From Streptomyces sp. CB02414 (lineage in GTDB: Bacteria; Actinomycetota; Actinomycetes; Streptomycetales; Streptomycetaceae): DNA of 64,000 nucleotides. A model generated the notes under the pieces. The model worked only from the letters and a program-made list of their open reading frames with translations, was not told the DNA's origin and ran no database searches. This document shows positions 43,679-51,973 of this stretch, in pieces; the first letter of the stretch is position 1, and each line of letters opens with the position of its first letter. The stretch is from assembly GCF_001905385.1 (NCBI RefSeq), contig NZ_LIPF01000007.1, positions 186,001-250,000 of the forward strand, read 5' to 3'. The translations under genes and the position numbers were made by a program.

Positions 43679-44680
43679 ATGCGCGTACTGGTCACCGGCG
43701 GTGCCGGGTTCATCGGGTCCCACGTCGTCGAGGCCCTGCGGGAGGACGGGCACGATGCCGTCTGCTTCGACGTGCGCGAGGATCCCGGCGACGACGTGCG
43801 TGACCCGGCGGCCGTGGCGCGGGCCCTGGCGGGGGTGGACGCCGTGTGCCACCAGGCGGCGATGGTCGGGCTCGGCACCGGGTTCGCCGACGCCGCGGAG
43901 TACGTCTCGCGCAACGACCTCGGCACCGCCGTACTGCTCGCCGCGATGGCCGAGGCGGGCGTGCGGCGGCTCGTGCTGGCCGGGTCGATGGTCGTCTACG
44001 GGGAAGGACGCTACGGCTGTCCGCGGCACGGGGTGGTGCGGCCGGGACCGCGCGCCGTGGCCGACCTGGAGGCGGGACGGTTCGAGCCTCCGTGCCCGGT
44101 GTGCGGTACGGACCTGGTGCCGGGGCTGGTCGGCGAGGACGCCGCGGCCGATCCGCGCAACGTGTACGCGACCACCAAACTGGCGCAGGAACACCTGGCC
44201 GCCGCCTGGGCCCGGACGACCGGCGCCGCGGCGGTGTCGCTGCGCTACCACAACGTGTACGGCCCGCGGATGCCCCGCGACACCCCGTACGCCGGTGTCG
44301 CCTCGTTCTTCCGCTCCGCACTCGCGCGCGGCGAGGCTCCGCGGGTCTTCGAGGACGGATGTCAGCGCCGGGACTTCGTGCACGTGCGGGACGTGGCCGC
44401 GGCGAACGTCGCCGCGCTGACGGTCCGGAGGCCGGGCGGTGGCCTCGTCGCCTACAACACCGGCAGCGGTGAGCCGCACACGGTCGGGGAGATGGCCGGT
44501 GCCCTGGCGGCGGCGTACGGCGGGCCGGAGCCCGTCGTCACCGGCGAGTACCGCCTGGGCGACGTACGCCACATCACCGCGGACTCCGCGCGGCTGCGGA
44601 ACGAGACGGGGTGGCGGCCGCGGGTCGGGTTCGCCGAGGGCATGCGGGAGTTCGCGCGGGCGGAGTTGCGCCGGCACTGA
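43679..44680 (+). CDS. NAD-dependent sugar epimerase/dehydratase with Cys insertion
   Basis: The 333-residue protein is an extended SDR: VTGGAGFIGSHVVEAL at the start, SMVVYGEG, and YATTK with catalytic Tyr-Lys near residue 165. Between the two motifs is an insertion carrying YGCPRHG and PCPVCGTD, a possible small zinc knuckle. C-terminal motifs FVHVRDVAAANVAAL and LGDVRHITADSARLRNETGW are typical of UDP-/dTDP-sugar epimerases and GDP-mannose-type enzymes. It should act on a nucleotide sugar for cell-envelope or natural-product glycosylation. The next locus carries glycosyltransferases, consistent with this. Confidence 0.82.
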   Translation: MRVLVTGGAGFIGSHVVEALREDGHDAVCFDVREDPGDDVRDPAAVARALAGVDAVCHQAAMVGLGTGFADAAEYVSRNDLGTAVLLAAMAEAGVRRLVLAGSMVVYGEGRYGCPRHGVVRPGPRAVADLEAGRFEPPCPVCGTDLVPGLVGEDAAADPRNVYATTKLAQEHLAAAWARTTGAAAVSLRYHNVYGPRMPRDTPYAGVASFFRSALARGEAPRVFEDGCQRRDFVHVRDVAAANVAALTVRRPGGGLVAYNTGSGEPHTVGEMAGALAAAYGGPEPVVTGEYRLGDVRHITADSARLRNETGWRPRVGFAEGMREFARAELRRH

Positions 44681-44696
44681 CCGCGGGCCCGGGGGC

Positions 44697-45809
44697 TCAG
44701 GTTTCCGCCGGGGGCAGGAGCACCTCGAAGCGGCAGCCGCCCGGGATGTTGCGGACCGTGGCGCGGCCGCGGTGGGCCTCGACGATGCCGCGCACGATGG
44801 CCAGGCCCAGTCCCGCGCCGGCCGGGGGCGTACGGGCGTGGGTGCCGCGCCAGCCGGTGTCGAAGACGCGGGGCAGGTCCTCCTCGGGGATGCCGCCGCA
44901 GCCGTCGGTCACCGAGACCACCACGCCCTCGGAGGAGCGCTCGGCGGCGACCGCGACCGTGCCGTCGGCGGGGGTGCGGCGGATCGCGTTGACGAGGAGG
45001 TTGCCGAGGACCCGGCTCATCTCCTTGCCGTCCACTTCGACCGGTACGGCCGCCACCGCGTCGCCGACCAGCCGTACGCCGTGCTCGCGGGCGAGCGGGT
45101 CCGCGCCCGCGAGGGCGTCGCCGACCAGGTCGTAGAGGGAGATCCGGGCCGGAGCGAGGGGAAGCGTGCCGGCGTGGATACGGGAGAGTTCGAAGAGGTC
45201 GCCGACCATGTCGTTGAGGCGTTCCACCTCGGTGCGGATCTGGCGCAGATAGCGGTCGGGGTCGGCGGCGACGCCGTCCTCCAGCGCCTCCGACATGGCG
45301 CGCAGGCCGGCCAGTGGGGTGCGCAGGTCGTGCGAGATCCAGGTGACCAGTTCGCGCCGGGAGGTCTCCAGGGCGCGTTCCCGTTCGCGGGACTCGGCGA
45401 GCCGGGCGCTGGTGGCCGCCAGTTCGCGGCTGAGCGCGTCGAGTTCGGCGGTGGCCGGTGTGGTGGGTGCCGCGTAGTCGCCGTCGTCTCCGAACGAGCG
45501 GGCCGCCGCCGCCAGTTCCCGGCTTCGGGCGACCACCCAGCGGCCGAGCAGCAGCGCGGTGGCGAGGGAGACGACGGCGGCCATGGCCACGACGGTCGTG
45601 ACGACGGACAGGTCGTGCGGGGACAGGAACATCGCCCACGCGACGGCGAGGGTGCCCGCGAGCATCGCGAGGACGGCGACGGCGGCCACCACGGCGAGCG
45701 ACGCCGTCAGCGAGCGCCGCCGGATCAGCCGCAGCACGCCCGCGCCGGCCAGGCCCGCGGCGGCGGCGCCGGCGAAGGCGTAGAGGGCGATGAGGAGGGT
45801 GTCGTGCAC
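44697..45809 (-). CDS. Sensor histidine kinase
   Basis: The 370-residue membrane kinase has three or four N-terminal helices (about residues 5-90) with almost no extracellular part, so the signal may come from the membrane or through it. A short linker is followed by the HisKA box ISHDLRTPLAGL (His160) and HATPase_c with NLLVNAIRRTP, DGCGGIPEEDLPRVFDTG and GAGLGLAIVRGIVEAHRG. It phosphorylates the response regulator encoded immediately upstream on the same strand; the GTG start at 45809 lies one base behind its stop. Confidence 0.9.
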   Translation of the reverse strand: MHDTLLIALYAFAGAAAAGLAGAGVLRLIRRRSLTASLAVVAAVAVLAMLAGTLAVAWAMFLSPHDLSVVTTVVAMAAVVSLATALLLGRWVVARSRELAAAARSFGDDGDYAAPTTPATAELDALSRELAATSARLAESRERERALETSRRELVTWISHDLRTPLAGLRAMSEALEDGVAADPDRYLRQIRTEVERLNDMVGDLFELSRIHAGTLPLAPARISLYDLVGDALAGADPLAREHGVRLVGDAVAAVPVEVDGKEMSRVLGNLLVNAIRRTPADGTVAVAAERSSEGVVVSVTDGCGGIPEEDLPRVFDTGWRGTHARTPPAGAGLGLAIVRGIVEAHRGRATVRNIPGGCRFEVLLPPAET

Positions 45810-45810
45810 G

Positions 45811-46572
45811 TCAGTCCGCCTCCCGTCCGGTGGGGTCGAAGCGGTAGCCGACGCCCCACACGGTCTGTATCAGCCGGGGGCGGGCCGGATCGTCCTCGAC
45901 CTTGCCGCGCAGCCGCCGTACGTGGACGGTGACGGTGGACAGGTCGCCGAAGTCCCAGCCCCACACCTCGCGCATCAGCTCCTCGCGGGCGAAGGCCTGC
46001 CCGGGGTGCCGGAGGAAGAAGGCGAGCAGGTCGAACTCGCGCAGGGTAAGGGCCAGTTCGTCACCGTCCTTGGTGGCTCTGCGGGCGGTGGGGTCGGCGG
46101 TCAGTCCGGCCGCGGACGGCGGGCGCGGCGCGACGGCGGGCCGGGTGCGGCGCAGGACCGACTCCACCCTCAGCACCAGCTCCCGCGGGCTGAAAGGCTT
46201 GGTCACGTAGTCGTCGGCGCCGACCTCGAGACCCAGGATCCGGTCGTCCTCGTCACCTCGGGCGGTCAGCATGATGACCGGCACGGGTCCCGTGCCGCGT
46301 ATCCGCCGGCACACCTCGAGGCCGTCCATGCCGGGCAGCATGAGGTCCAGCACGACCAGGTCCGGCCAGTGCGCGGCGGCTCGGTCGAGCGCGGCCGGAC
46401 CGTCGTCGGCCCGGTCCACGACGTGGCCCGCGCGCTCCAGGTAACCGGCGACGACTTCCGCGACCGTGGGGTCGTCGTCGACGACCAGGATGCGGGCGGG
46501 ACCGGCAGGGGGTCCGTCCGACGGCCTGCGGGGGGACACGTCCGTGAAGGCGGACTCGTGGGGCTGCTGCAT
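45811..46572 (-). CDS. OmpR-family response regulator
   Basis: The 253-residue regulator has a receiver domain (residues about 27-140: ILVVDDDPTVAEVV, phospho-acceptor Asp76 in LVVLDLMLPGMDGL, and TARGDEDD, DDYVTKPFSPREL). A winged-helix DNA-binding domain follows (LTLREFDLLAFFLRHPGQAF, MREVWGWDFGDLSTVTVHVR). It is coupled to the kinase at 44697 and opposite the GT2 operon, so the divergent 123-base gap at 46573-46695 is a likely binding site. Confidence 0.92.
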   Translation of the reverse strand: MQQPHESAFTDVSPRRPSDGPPAGPARILVVDDDPTVAEVVAGYLERAGHVVDRADDGPAALDRAAAHWPDLVVLDLMLPGMDGLEVCRRIRGTGPVPVIMLTARGDEDDRILGLEVGADDYVTKPFSPRELVLRVESVLRRTRPAVAPRPPSAAGLTADPTARRATKDGDELALTLREFDLLAFFLRHPGQAFAREELMREVWGWDFGDLSTVTVHVRRLRGKVEDDPARPRLIQTVWGVGYRFDPTGREAD

Positions 46573-46695
46573 GTGCCCAGCCTCGCACCGCGGGCCCGCG
46601 GGCGTCGCCGCCGGGAGCCGTCCCAGCAGCGACGTCCACGTTTCGTAAGGAACGGAAGTCCGGTTCGCGCGTTTTGCGCTCGTAGGGTGAAAGCC

Positions 46696-47394
46696 GTGAC
46701 CACCTCGCCCCCTCCGGACGTCGACGTCGTACTCCCGTGCCTGGACGAGGCCCGGGCCCTGCCCTGGGTCCTGTCCGGTGTCCCGGCCGGCTGGCGCGCG
46801 CTCGTCGTCGACAACGGCTCCACCGACGGCTCGGCGGACATCGCCCGCGCGCACGGTGCCACGGTCGTGACCGAGCCGCGCCGTGGCTTCGGCGCCGCCT
46901 GCCACGCCGGACTGACCGCCGCCACCGCCGACGTCGTCTGCTTCTGCGACTGCGACGCCTCCCTCGACCCCGCCCTGCTGGTTCCCTTCGTGCGCGAGGT
47001 CCTCGCCGGCGGCACCGACCTCGTCCTCGGCCGCAGACGCCCGCAGGGCCGGGGTGCCTGGCCCGCGCACGCCCGCGCCGGGAACCTCGCCCTCGCCCGG
47101 ATGCTGCGCCGCCGCACCGGCCTGCGCCTGCACGACCTGGGCCCGCTGCGTGCCGCCCGCCGCGAGGCGCTGCTCGCCCTCGGCCTCACCGACCGGCGCA
47201 GCGGCTACCCGCTCCAGATGGTGGTCCGCGCCGCCGACGCCGGCTGGCGGGTCACCGAGCACGACGTGCCGTACCTGCCGCGCACCGGCGTCTCGAAGGT
47301 GACGGGCACCTGGCGCGGCACCTGGCACGCCGTACGGGACATGCGCCGCGTCCTGGCCGAGCGACCGGACGCCCGAGAGGAGACCTCCGGGTGA
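46696..47394 (+). CDS. Family 2 glycosyltransferase
   Basis: The 232-residue GT-A enzyme carries VDVVLPCLDEARALPWVLSG, DNGSTDGSADIARAHGATVV and the metal-binding DxD motif in FCDCDASLDP. There are no transmembrane helices, so it works at the cytosolic face, as in polyprenyl-phosphate sugar transferases. The closing segment TGVSKVTGTWRGTWHAVRDM is found in dolichol-phosphate-type GT2 enzymes. Start GTG 46696. It is the first gene of a three-gene operon with 4-base overlaps (GTGA). Confidence 0.85.
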   Translation: MTTSPPPDVDVVLPCLDEARALPWVLSGVPAGWRALVVDNGSTDGSADIARAHGATVVTEPRRGFGAACHAGLTAATADVVCFCDCDASLDPALLVPFVREVLAGGTDLVLGRRRPQGRGAWPAHARAGNLALARMLRRRTGLRLHDLGPLRAARREALLALGLTDRRSGYPLQMVVRAADAGWRVTEHDVPYLPRTGVSKVTGTWRGTWHAVRDMRRVLAERPDAREETSG

Positions 47395-48029
47395 GCGCCG
47401 CGACCACTCTCCTCGTCATCGCCAAGGAGCCGCGCCCCGGCCGGGTCAAGACCCGGCTCACCCCGCCCTTCACCCCCGCCGAGGCGGCCGCGCTGGCCGA
47501 GGCGGCGCTCGCCGACACCCTGCACGCCGTGGCCGCGACCCCCGCACTCCGCAGGGTCCTGGTGCTCGCCGGAGAACCGGGCCCCTGGCTGCCGGCCGGC
47601 TTCGACGTCGTACCGCAGTGCCCGGGCGGCCTCGACGAACGGCTCGCCGCCGCGTTCGCCGGGTGTACGGGGCCCGCCCTGCTGATCGGGATGGACACCC
47701 CGCAGGTGACACCGGAACTGCTCGACGTGGACTTCGCCGACTGCGACGCCTGCTTCGGCCCGGCCGAGGACGGCGGCTTCTGGGCCCTGGGTCTGTCCCG
47801 TCCCGACCCCGCCCTGCTGCGGGGCGTGCCCATGTCGACGCCGGTGACGGGAGCCGTGCAGCGCGGGCGGCTGCTCGCGGCCGGGCTGCGGGTACGCGAC
47901 CTGCCGCCGCTCCGGGACGTCGACACCGCCGACGACGCCCGGGCCGTGGCCGCACTGGCCCCGCACGGACGCTTCGCCGCCCGGCTCGCGGCATGCGCGC
48001 CGGGCGCGGACCGACGGGCGAGCCGGTGA
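47391..48029 (+). CDS. DUF2064 (TIGR04282-like) nucleotidyl/glycosyl transferase
   Basis: The 212-residue protein opens LLVIAKEPRPGRVKTRLTPP, the signature of the TIGR04282/DUF2064 family related to nucleotide-sugar transferases. DMDTPQV-like GMDTPQVTPELLDVDF and the PAEDGGFWALGLSRPDPALL segment are conserved. It overlaps the GT2 stop by four bases (GTGA). With GT2 it may assemble an unusual glycosylated lipid or metabolite; arsenosugar enzymes belong to the same family, but no arsenic gene is present here. Confidence 0.85.
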   Translation: MSAATTLLVIAKEPRPGRVKTRLTPPFTPAEAAALAEAALADTLHAVAATPALRRVLVLAGEPGPWLPAGFDVVPQCPGGLDERLAAAFAGCTGPALLIGMDTPQVTPELLDVDFADCDACFGPAEDGGFWALGLSRPDPALLRGVPMSTPVTGAVQRGRLLAAGLRVRDLPPLRDVDTADDARAVAALAPHGRFAARLAACAPGADRRASR

Positions 48030-48814
48030 GGGCGGCCCCGCGCGTGGGCCCCGGCCGGCTGTCCGCGCCGTCCGCCGCCGCCCGGGCCTGGGAGGCCTGT
48101 GACCCCTATACGGCCGCGCTGCGCGCCGGTCGCGGGCCACTGTTCCTGCGGCGCACCGACGGCCGGCTGCTGCCGCTGGACGTGGAACGGTGGTGTGCGC
48201 GGGCCGACGCGGTCGACCTGGAGGTGCTGGACCGGTGCGAGGGCACCGTGCTGGATGTGGGCTGCGGCCCGGGCCGGCTGGTGGCGGAGCTCGCCGCCCG
48301 GGGCCGTACCGTCCTCGGTATCGACGTCAGCGAGGCCGCCGTGGCCCGCACGGTACGCACCGGCGGCCAGTCGCTGCGGCGCTCCGTGTTCGAGCCGCTG
48401 CCCGGCGAGGGGCGCTGGGGCACCGTCCTTCTCATGGACGGAAACATCGGCATCGGCGGCGACCCCGGCGCCCTGCTCGCCCGCGTCGCCGCCCTGCTCG
48501 CACCCGGCGGTCTGCTGATCGCGGAGACGGCTCGGGCGGACGTCGACGAGCGCACTCACGTGCAGGTCGTCGACGGCACGGACGGCCCCGCGCCCGGCAG
48601 TCCCTTCCCGTGGGCGCGGATCGGCGCCCGCTCCCTGCGCCGCCGCGCGACCGCCGGCGGCTGGCGGACGGCCGGTCAGTGGACGTCGGGCGAACGCCGT
48701 TTCGTCGCCCTGCGCAGCAGCAACACCAGCGCCGAACTACCGAACAGCACCGCCGTGATCAGCAGCCAGCGGGTGAGGAAGCCGTCCGCCGACAGTCCGG
48801 CGACCGAACGGTAG
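48026..48814 (+). CDS. Class I SAM-dependent methyltransferase
   Basis: The 262-residue protein has the SAM motif VLDVGCGPGRLVAELAARGR near residue 76 and the Rossmann pattern behind it (GIDVSEAAVARTVRTGGQSL, LLMDGNIGIGGDPGALLARV). The domain ends near ERRFVALRS (about residue 230). The last 30 residues are a polar tail encoded antisense to the 3' end of the membrane protein gene at 48676. Its GTG start overlaps the previous stop (GTGA). It completes the operon with GT2 and DUF2064, probably methylating their product. Confidence 0.85.
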   Translation: MRAAPRVGPGRLSAPSAAARAWEACDPYTAALRAGRGPLFLRRTDGRLLPLDVERWCARADAVDLEVLDRCEGTVLDVGCGPGRLVAELAARGRTVLGIDVSEAAVARTVRTGGQSLRRSVFEPLPGEGRWGTVLLMDGNIGIGGDPGALLARVAALLAPGGLLIAETARADVDERTHVQVVDGTDGPAPGSPFPWARIGARSLRRRATAGGWRTAGQWTSGERRFVALRSSNTSAELPNSTAVISSQRVRKPSADSPATER

Positions 48815-49158
48815 CGTGCGTCCACCCGACCGCTGATCAGCGGGAACCACACCAGCAGAAGCAGTGCCGAGAAGGCGGCCGGCACCCGCACGTACAGCAC
48901 CCACTCACGACGGCCCGCCTTCCCCAGCCCACGCGTCACAGCCCGGTCGGCCACCGCGTACAGCGGCAGCAGCACCAGGTCGTGCAGGAGCGCCGCCCCC
49001 ACGAACCACAGCGCCACGCCCAGCCAGTCACCGGCGAGCAGCCGCACTCCCGCGTAGCCCGCGAGCGCGAACGAGACGGCGAGCAGCAGGATCTGGAAGG
49101 GGCCGCCGATCACGGGCCGCGGAAAGCGCGTCGGCCGTAGCCTGCGTACGAGGTTCAT
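48676..49158 (-). CDS. Small four-helix membrane protein
   Basis: The 160-residue protein has four hydrophobic helices (FQILLLAVSFALAGYAGVRL, ALWFVGAALLHDLVLLPLYA, VLYVRVPAAFSALLLLVWFP and a C-terminal one). A HD pair in helix 2 and many Arg in loops are visible. Its ATG 49158 overlaps the stop of the molybdopterin gene (ATGA), so the two are translationally coupled and likely work together, perhaps as membrane anchor or electron carrier. The 3' end overlaps the convergent methyltransferase by 139 bases. Function unknown. Confidence 0.75.
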   Translation of the reverse strand: MNLVRRLRPTRFPRPVIGGPFQILLLAVSFALAGYAGVRLLAGDWLGVALWFVGAALLHDLVLLPLYAVADRAVTRGLGKAGRREWVLYVRVPAAFSALLLLVWFPLISGRVDARYRSVAGLSADGFLTRWLLITAVLFGSSALVLLLRRATKRRSPDVH

Positions 49159-50405
49159 CCCAGGTCTCCGAACGTCATCCGCGCCACCCACTTGGTGTTC
49201 AGCACGCCGGGTGCGGCGGGCACGATGATCCGCGCCGGATAGCCGTGGTCCGGGCTCAGCGTGTCCCCGTTCACGTACAGCGCGAGCAGGGAGCGCGGGT
49301 CGGACACCTGGTTGCCGCGCAGGGCGCCGCTGCGGAAGGCGCCCCGCCGTTGAAGGGACTCGACGAGCACGTCCGGGGAGTCGCCGTCGAACCCCACCAG
49401 GGCGGCGAGGTCGCGCAGCCGCACCCCGCGCCACCACTGGTCGGAGGTGGACCAGCCCTCGACGCAGGCGATGGGCAACGCGGCGCTGTACAGCGGCAGT
49501 CGCAGCAGGTCGGCGCGGGCGAGGCGGACCGTTCCGGTGGGGCCGACGACGACGAGCCGCCACGCGTCCTCGTGTGTCTCGGCCGCGTCGATGCCCGCGT
49601 ACGCGGCGGTCTTGTTGATCTGGAAGCCGTTCGGGCCGCCGCCCGGTTCGGGCCCGCCGTGCGGCGCGAGCACGGCCGTCGCCCGCAGCGCCCCGTCGAA
49701 GCTGCGGCCGGCACTGGTGGCGAACAGCAGCAGCGATCCCCCGCCGACCGTCCACAGGGCCCCGCGCCGCGACACCGTCGGCGCGTCGGGCCGCGAGGCC
49801 ACCAGGCTGTCCCGCTCCTCCCCTCCCCCGGCCCGCATCCGCCGTACGTTGCGCACCGCGGCCGGCGCCTTCAGCGCGACGTGCGCGAGGAACGCGGCGA
49901 AGAAGACCCAGGCCCCGTAGAAGTGCAGCGGATAGAAGGAGCCGGGGAAGACGTACTCCAGCTGGACGTTGAGCACGCCGGTGACGAACTCGAACAGCGC
50001 GCCTCCCACCAGGAGCAGCAGTGAGACCCGCTCCAGCGCGTGGGCGAGCGAACGGACCGGCGGCAGCGTGAACAGCCTCGGTACCACCGACCACAGCTTG
50101 GCCAGCAGTACCGGGATCAGGGTCAGCCCGAGGGTGACGTGGACGCCCTGGGTGAGCCGGTACAGCCAGGGAGGGTCGGTCGGCCAGGCGAAGAGATAGA
50201 AGCCGAGAAGCCCCTTGTCCGGGGTCTTGTCGTTGACCGGGGACAGGTCCGGGTTGTAGGCGGCGTACGAGAGCAGGCCGGTCACGAACAGCACGGTGGC
50301 GCCGACGAGCAGGACGAGGCCGAGTACCGAGGTCAACCAGGGGCCGCGCAGGGGGCTGCGCCAGAAGCGCGGCGAGGACGGAAGCCGTGTGGCGAGGTCG
50401 CGCAT
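49155..50405 (-). CDS. Membrane b-type cytochrome fused to a sulfite-oxidase-fold molybdopterin domain
   Basis: The 416-residue protein begins with four or five transmembrane helices (about residues 25-180) carrying several histidines (YRLTQGVHVTLGLTLIPVLL, FYPLHFYGAWVFFAAFLAHV) that suit a b-heme pair. From about residue 225 comes the oxidoreductase molybdopterin-binding domain: LPIACVEGWSTSDQWW holds the Cys that ligates molybdenum, and HGYPARIIVPA and TKWVARM close the fold. It should move electrons between the quinone pool and an external substrate of unknown nature. ATG 50405 is preferred over 50453, whose upstream has no ribosome binding site. Confidence 0.8.
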   Translation of the reverse strand: MRDLATRLPSSPRFWRSPLRGPWLTSVLGLVLLVGATVLFVTGLLSYAAYNPDLSPVNDKTPDKGLLGFYLFAWPTDPPWLYRLTQGVHVTLGLTLIPVLLAKLWSVVPRLFTLPPVRSLAHALERVSLLLLVGGALFEFVTGVLNVQLEYVFPGSFYPLHFYGAWVFFAAFLAHVALKAPAAVRNVRRMRAGGGEERDSLVASRPDAPTVSRRGALWTVGGGSLLLFATSAGRSFDGALRATAVLAPHGGPEPGGGPNGFQINKTAAYAGIDAAETHEDAWRLVVVGPTGTVRLARADLLRLPLYSAALPIACVEGWSTSDQWWRGVRLRDLAALVGFDGDSPDVLVESLQRRGAFRSGALRGNQVSDPRSLLALYVNGDTLSPDHGYPARIIVPAAPGVLNTKWVARMTFGDLG

Positions 50406-50518
50406 GCTCCGACGGTAGGACGCGATCGGTGCCCGGGACGGTGCACGACCCATGACGAAACACTGACGTCCGCCGCGCGCACCGACCGGTGCGCCGTCTC
50501 CCGGCCTACGGTGCCGGT

Positions 50519-51853
50519 GTGACCCGCCTCCGCTCCGTTTCCCGCGACCTGTACGCCGCCGCGGCCGCCGCGCTGCTCGTGGCGGCAGCCGTCCTCGTCG
50601 GCCGGTACGTGTTCACCTACGACGACCTGATCGTCGGATGGCCACCCCTGCTGGGCCGCTGGGACCCGCACCTGGGCCCCGGCACACCTGCGGCCGTCCT
50701 GGTGGCGGTGGCGACCGTGGCGTACGGCCCGGCCGTCGCCGCCCGCCTGCCGTGGCGCGCGCTGCTCCCCGCGGCCTGGGCTGCGGCGATGGCCTGGACC
50801 TGGTCGCTGGCCCTGATCGACGGCTGGCAACGGGGCATCGCGGGCCGGCTCACCACCCACCAGGAGTACCTGTCGGTCATCGGCCGCTGGAACGACATCC
50901 CGGCGACCCTGCGCGACTTCACCCAGCACATCCTGCTCCACTCCCCCGACAACTGGCCGGCCCACGTCGCCGGCCACCCCCCGGCGGCCACGCTCACCTT
51001 CGTACTGCTCGACCGGCTCGGGCTGCGCGGCGGGGGCTGGGCCGGGGTCTGGTGCATCACCGTCGGCGCCACGGCGTGCGTGGCGGTGCTGGTGGCGGTA
51101 CGCGCCCTGGCCGGAGAACGGCTCGCCCGGCGGGCGGCGCCCTTCCTGGTGCTGGCGCCGGCCGCGGTGTGGATGGGCACGTCCGCCGACGGCTACTTCG
51201 CGGCGGTCGCCGCGTGGGCCGTGGCCCTGCTGGCCCTCGCCGTCACGCGGCGCTCGCTGTGGTGGGCGGCGGGCTCGGGGCTGCTGTTCGGCCTGACCTG
51301 CTACCTCTCGTACGGGCTCACGCTCTTCGCGGTGCTCGGGGCGGCGGCACTGCTGCTGGGCAGGCGCGAGGTGCGGAAGCGGCCGCTGCTGATCGTGCCG
51401 CTGCTCGCGGGGACGGCGGTGGTGCCCGTGGCGTTCGGCGTCGCCGGGTTCGACTGGTGGGAGGCGTACCACCTGCTGGTCACCCGCTACTACGAGGGCG
51501 CGGGCGGGGTCCGCCCCTACGGCTACTGGGTGTGGGCCAACCTCGCCTGCACGGTGCTCATCACCGGCCTGGCGACGGCGGCGGGCCTGCGCCGGGCCGC
51601 TGTGGTCCGGTGGCACGGTGAGGAGGTCCGCACCGAGGACATCCGCCTCGCGTTCCTCATCGCCGCGTCGCTGCTCGCCCTGTTCGTCGCCGACCTGTCC
51701 GGCATGAGCAAGGCGGAGACGGAACGCATCTGGCTTCCCTTCGCCCTGTGGCTCCTCCCGGCCTGCGCGTTCCTCAGCCGTCCGCGCGTCTGGCTGGCAG
51801 CGCAGGCGGTCCTGGCCCTGCTCCTCAACCACCTGCTGGCGACCGGCTGGTGA
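50519..51853 (+). CDS. Polytopic membrane protein, GT-C-like
   Basis: The 444-residue protein has about 11 hydrophobic helices. The first outside loop carries YVFTYDDLIVGWPP, and a long loop near residues 120-155 has HQEYLSVIGRWNDIPATLRD and HSPDNWPAHVAGHPPAATL. This is the layout of GT-C mannosyl/arabinosyltransferases, which use polyprenyl-phosphate sugars made by enzymes like the adjacent GT2. The catalytic carboxylate would be in the YDD of loop 1. Assignment is by topology and context, so it is tentative. Start GTG 50519; divergent from the molybdopterin gene. Confidence 0.65.
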   Translation: MTRLRSVSRDLYAAAAAALLVAAAVLVGRYVFTYDDLIVGWPPLLGRWDPHLGPGTPAAVLVAVATVAYGPAVAARLPWRALLPAAWAAAMAWTWSLALIDGWQRGIAGRLTTHQEYLSVIGRWNDIPATLRDFTQHILLHSPDNWPAHVAGHPPAATLTFVLLDRLGLRGGGWAGVWCITVGATACVAVLVAVRALAGERLARRAAPFLVLAPAAVWMGTSADGYFAAVAAWAVALLALAVTRRSLWWAAGSGLLFGLTCYLSYGLTLFAVLGAAALLLGRREVRKRPLLIVPLLAGTAVVPVAFGVAGFDWWEAYHLLVTRYYEGAGGVRPYGYWVWANLACTVLITGLATAAGLRRAAVVRWHGEEVRTEDIRLAFLIAASLLALFVADLSGMSKAETERIWLPFALWLLPACAFLSRPRVWLAAQAVLALLLNHLLATGW

Positions 51854-51973
51854 GCGCGGGGCGCGTCCGGTCGCGCGCGGTCGCGCGTAAGAGTTTCGTC
51901 ATCTGCCGGGTCGCCCATGTCGGCCGGTTCTCGCATTGAATGGTTCGGGTCAACGACTATCGGGAGGGGCGCG

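Noticed and set aside
45811..47328. 505-residue minus-strand version of the response regulator
   Set aside because: The receiver domain begins after ATG 46572; the longer start would cross the opposite GT2 gene and its promoter.
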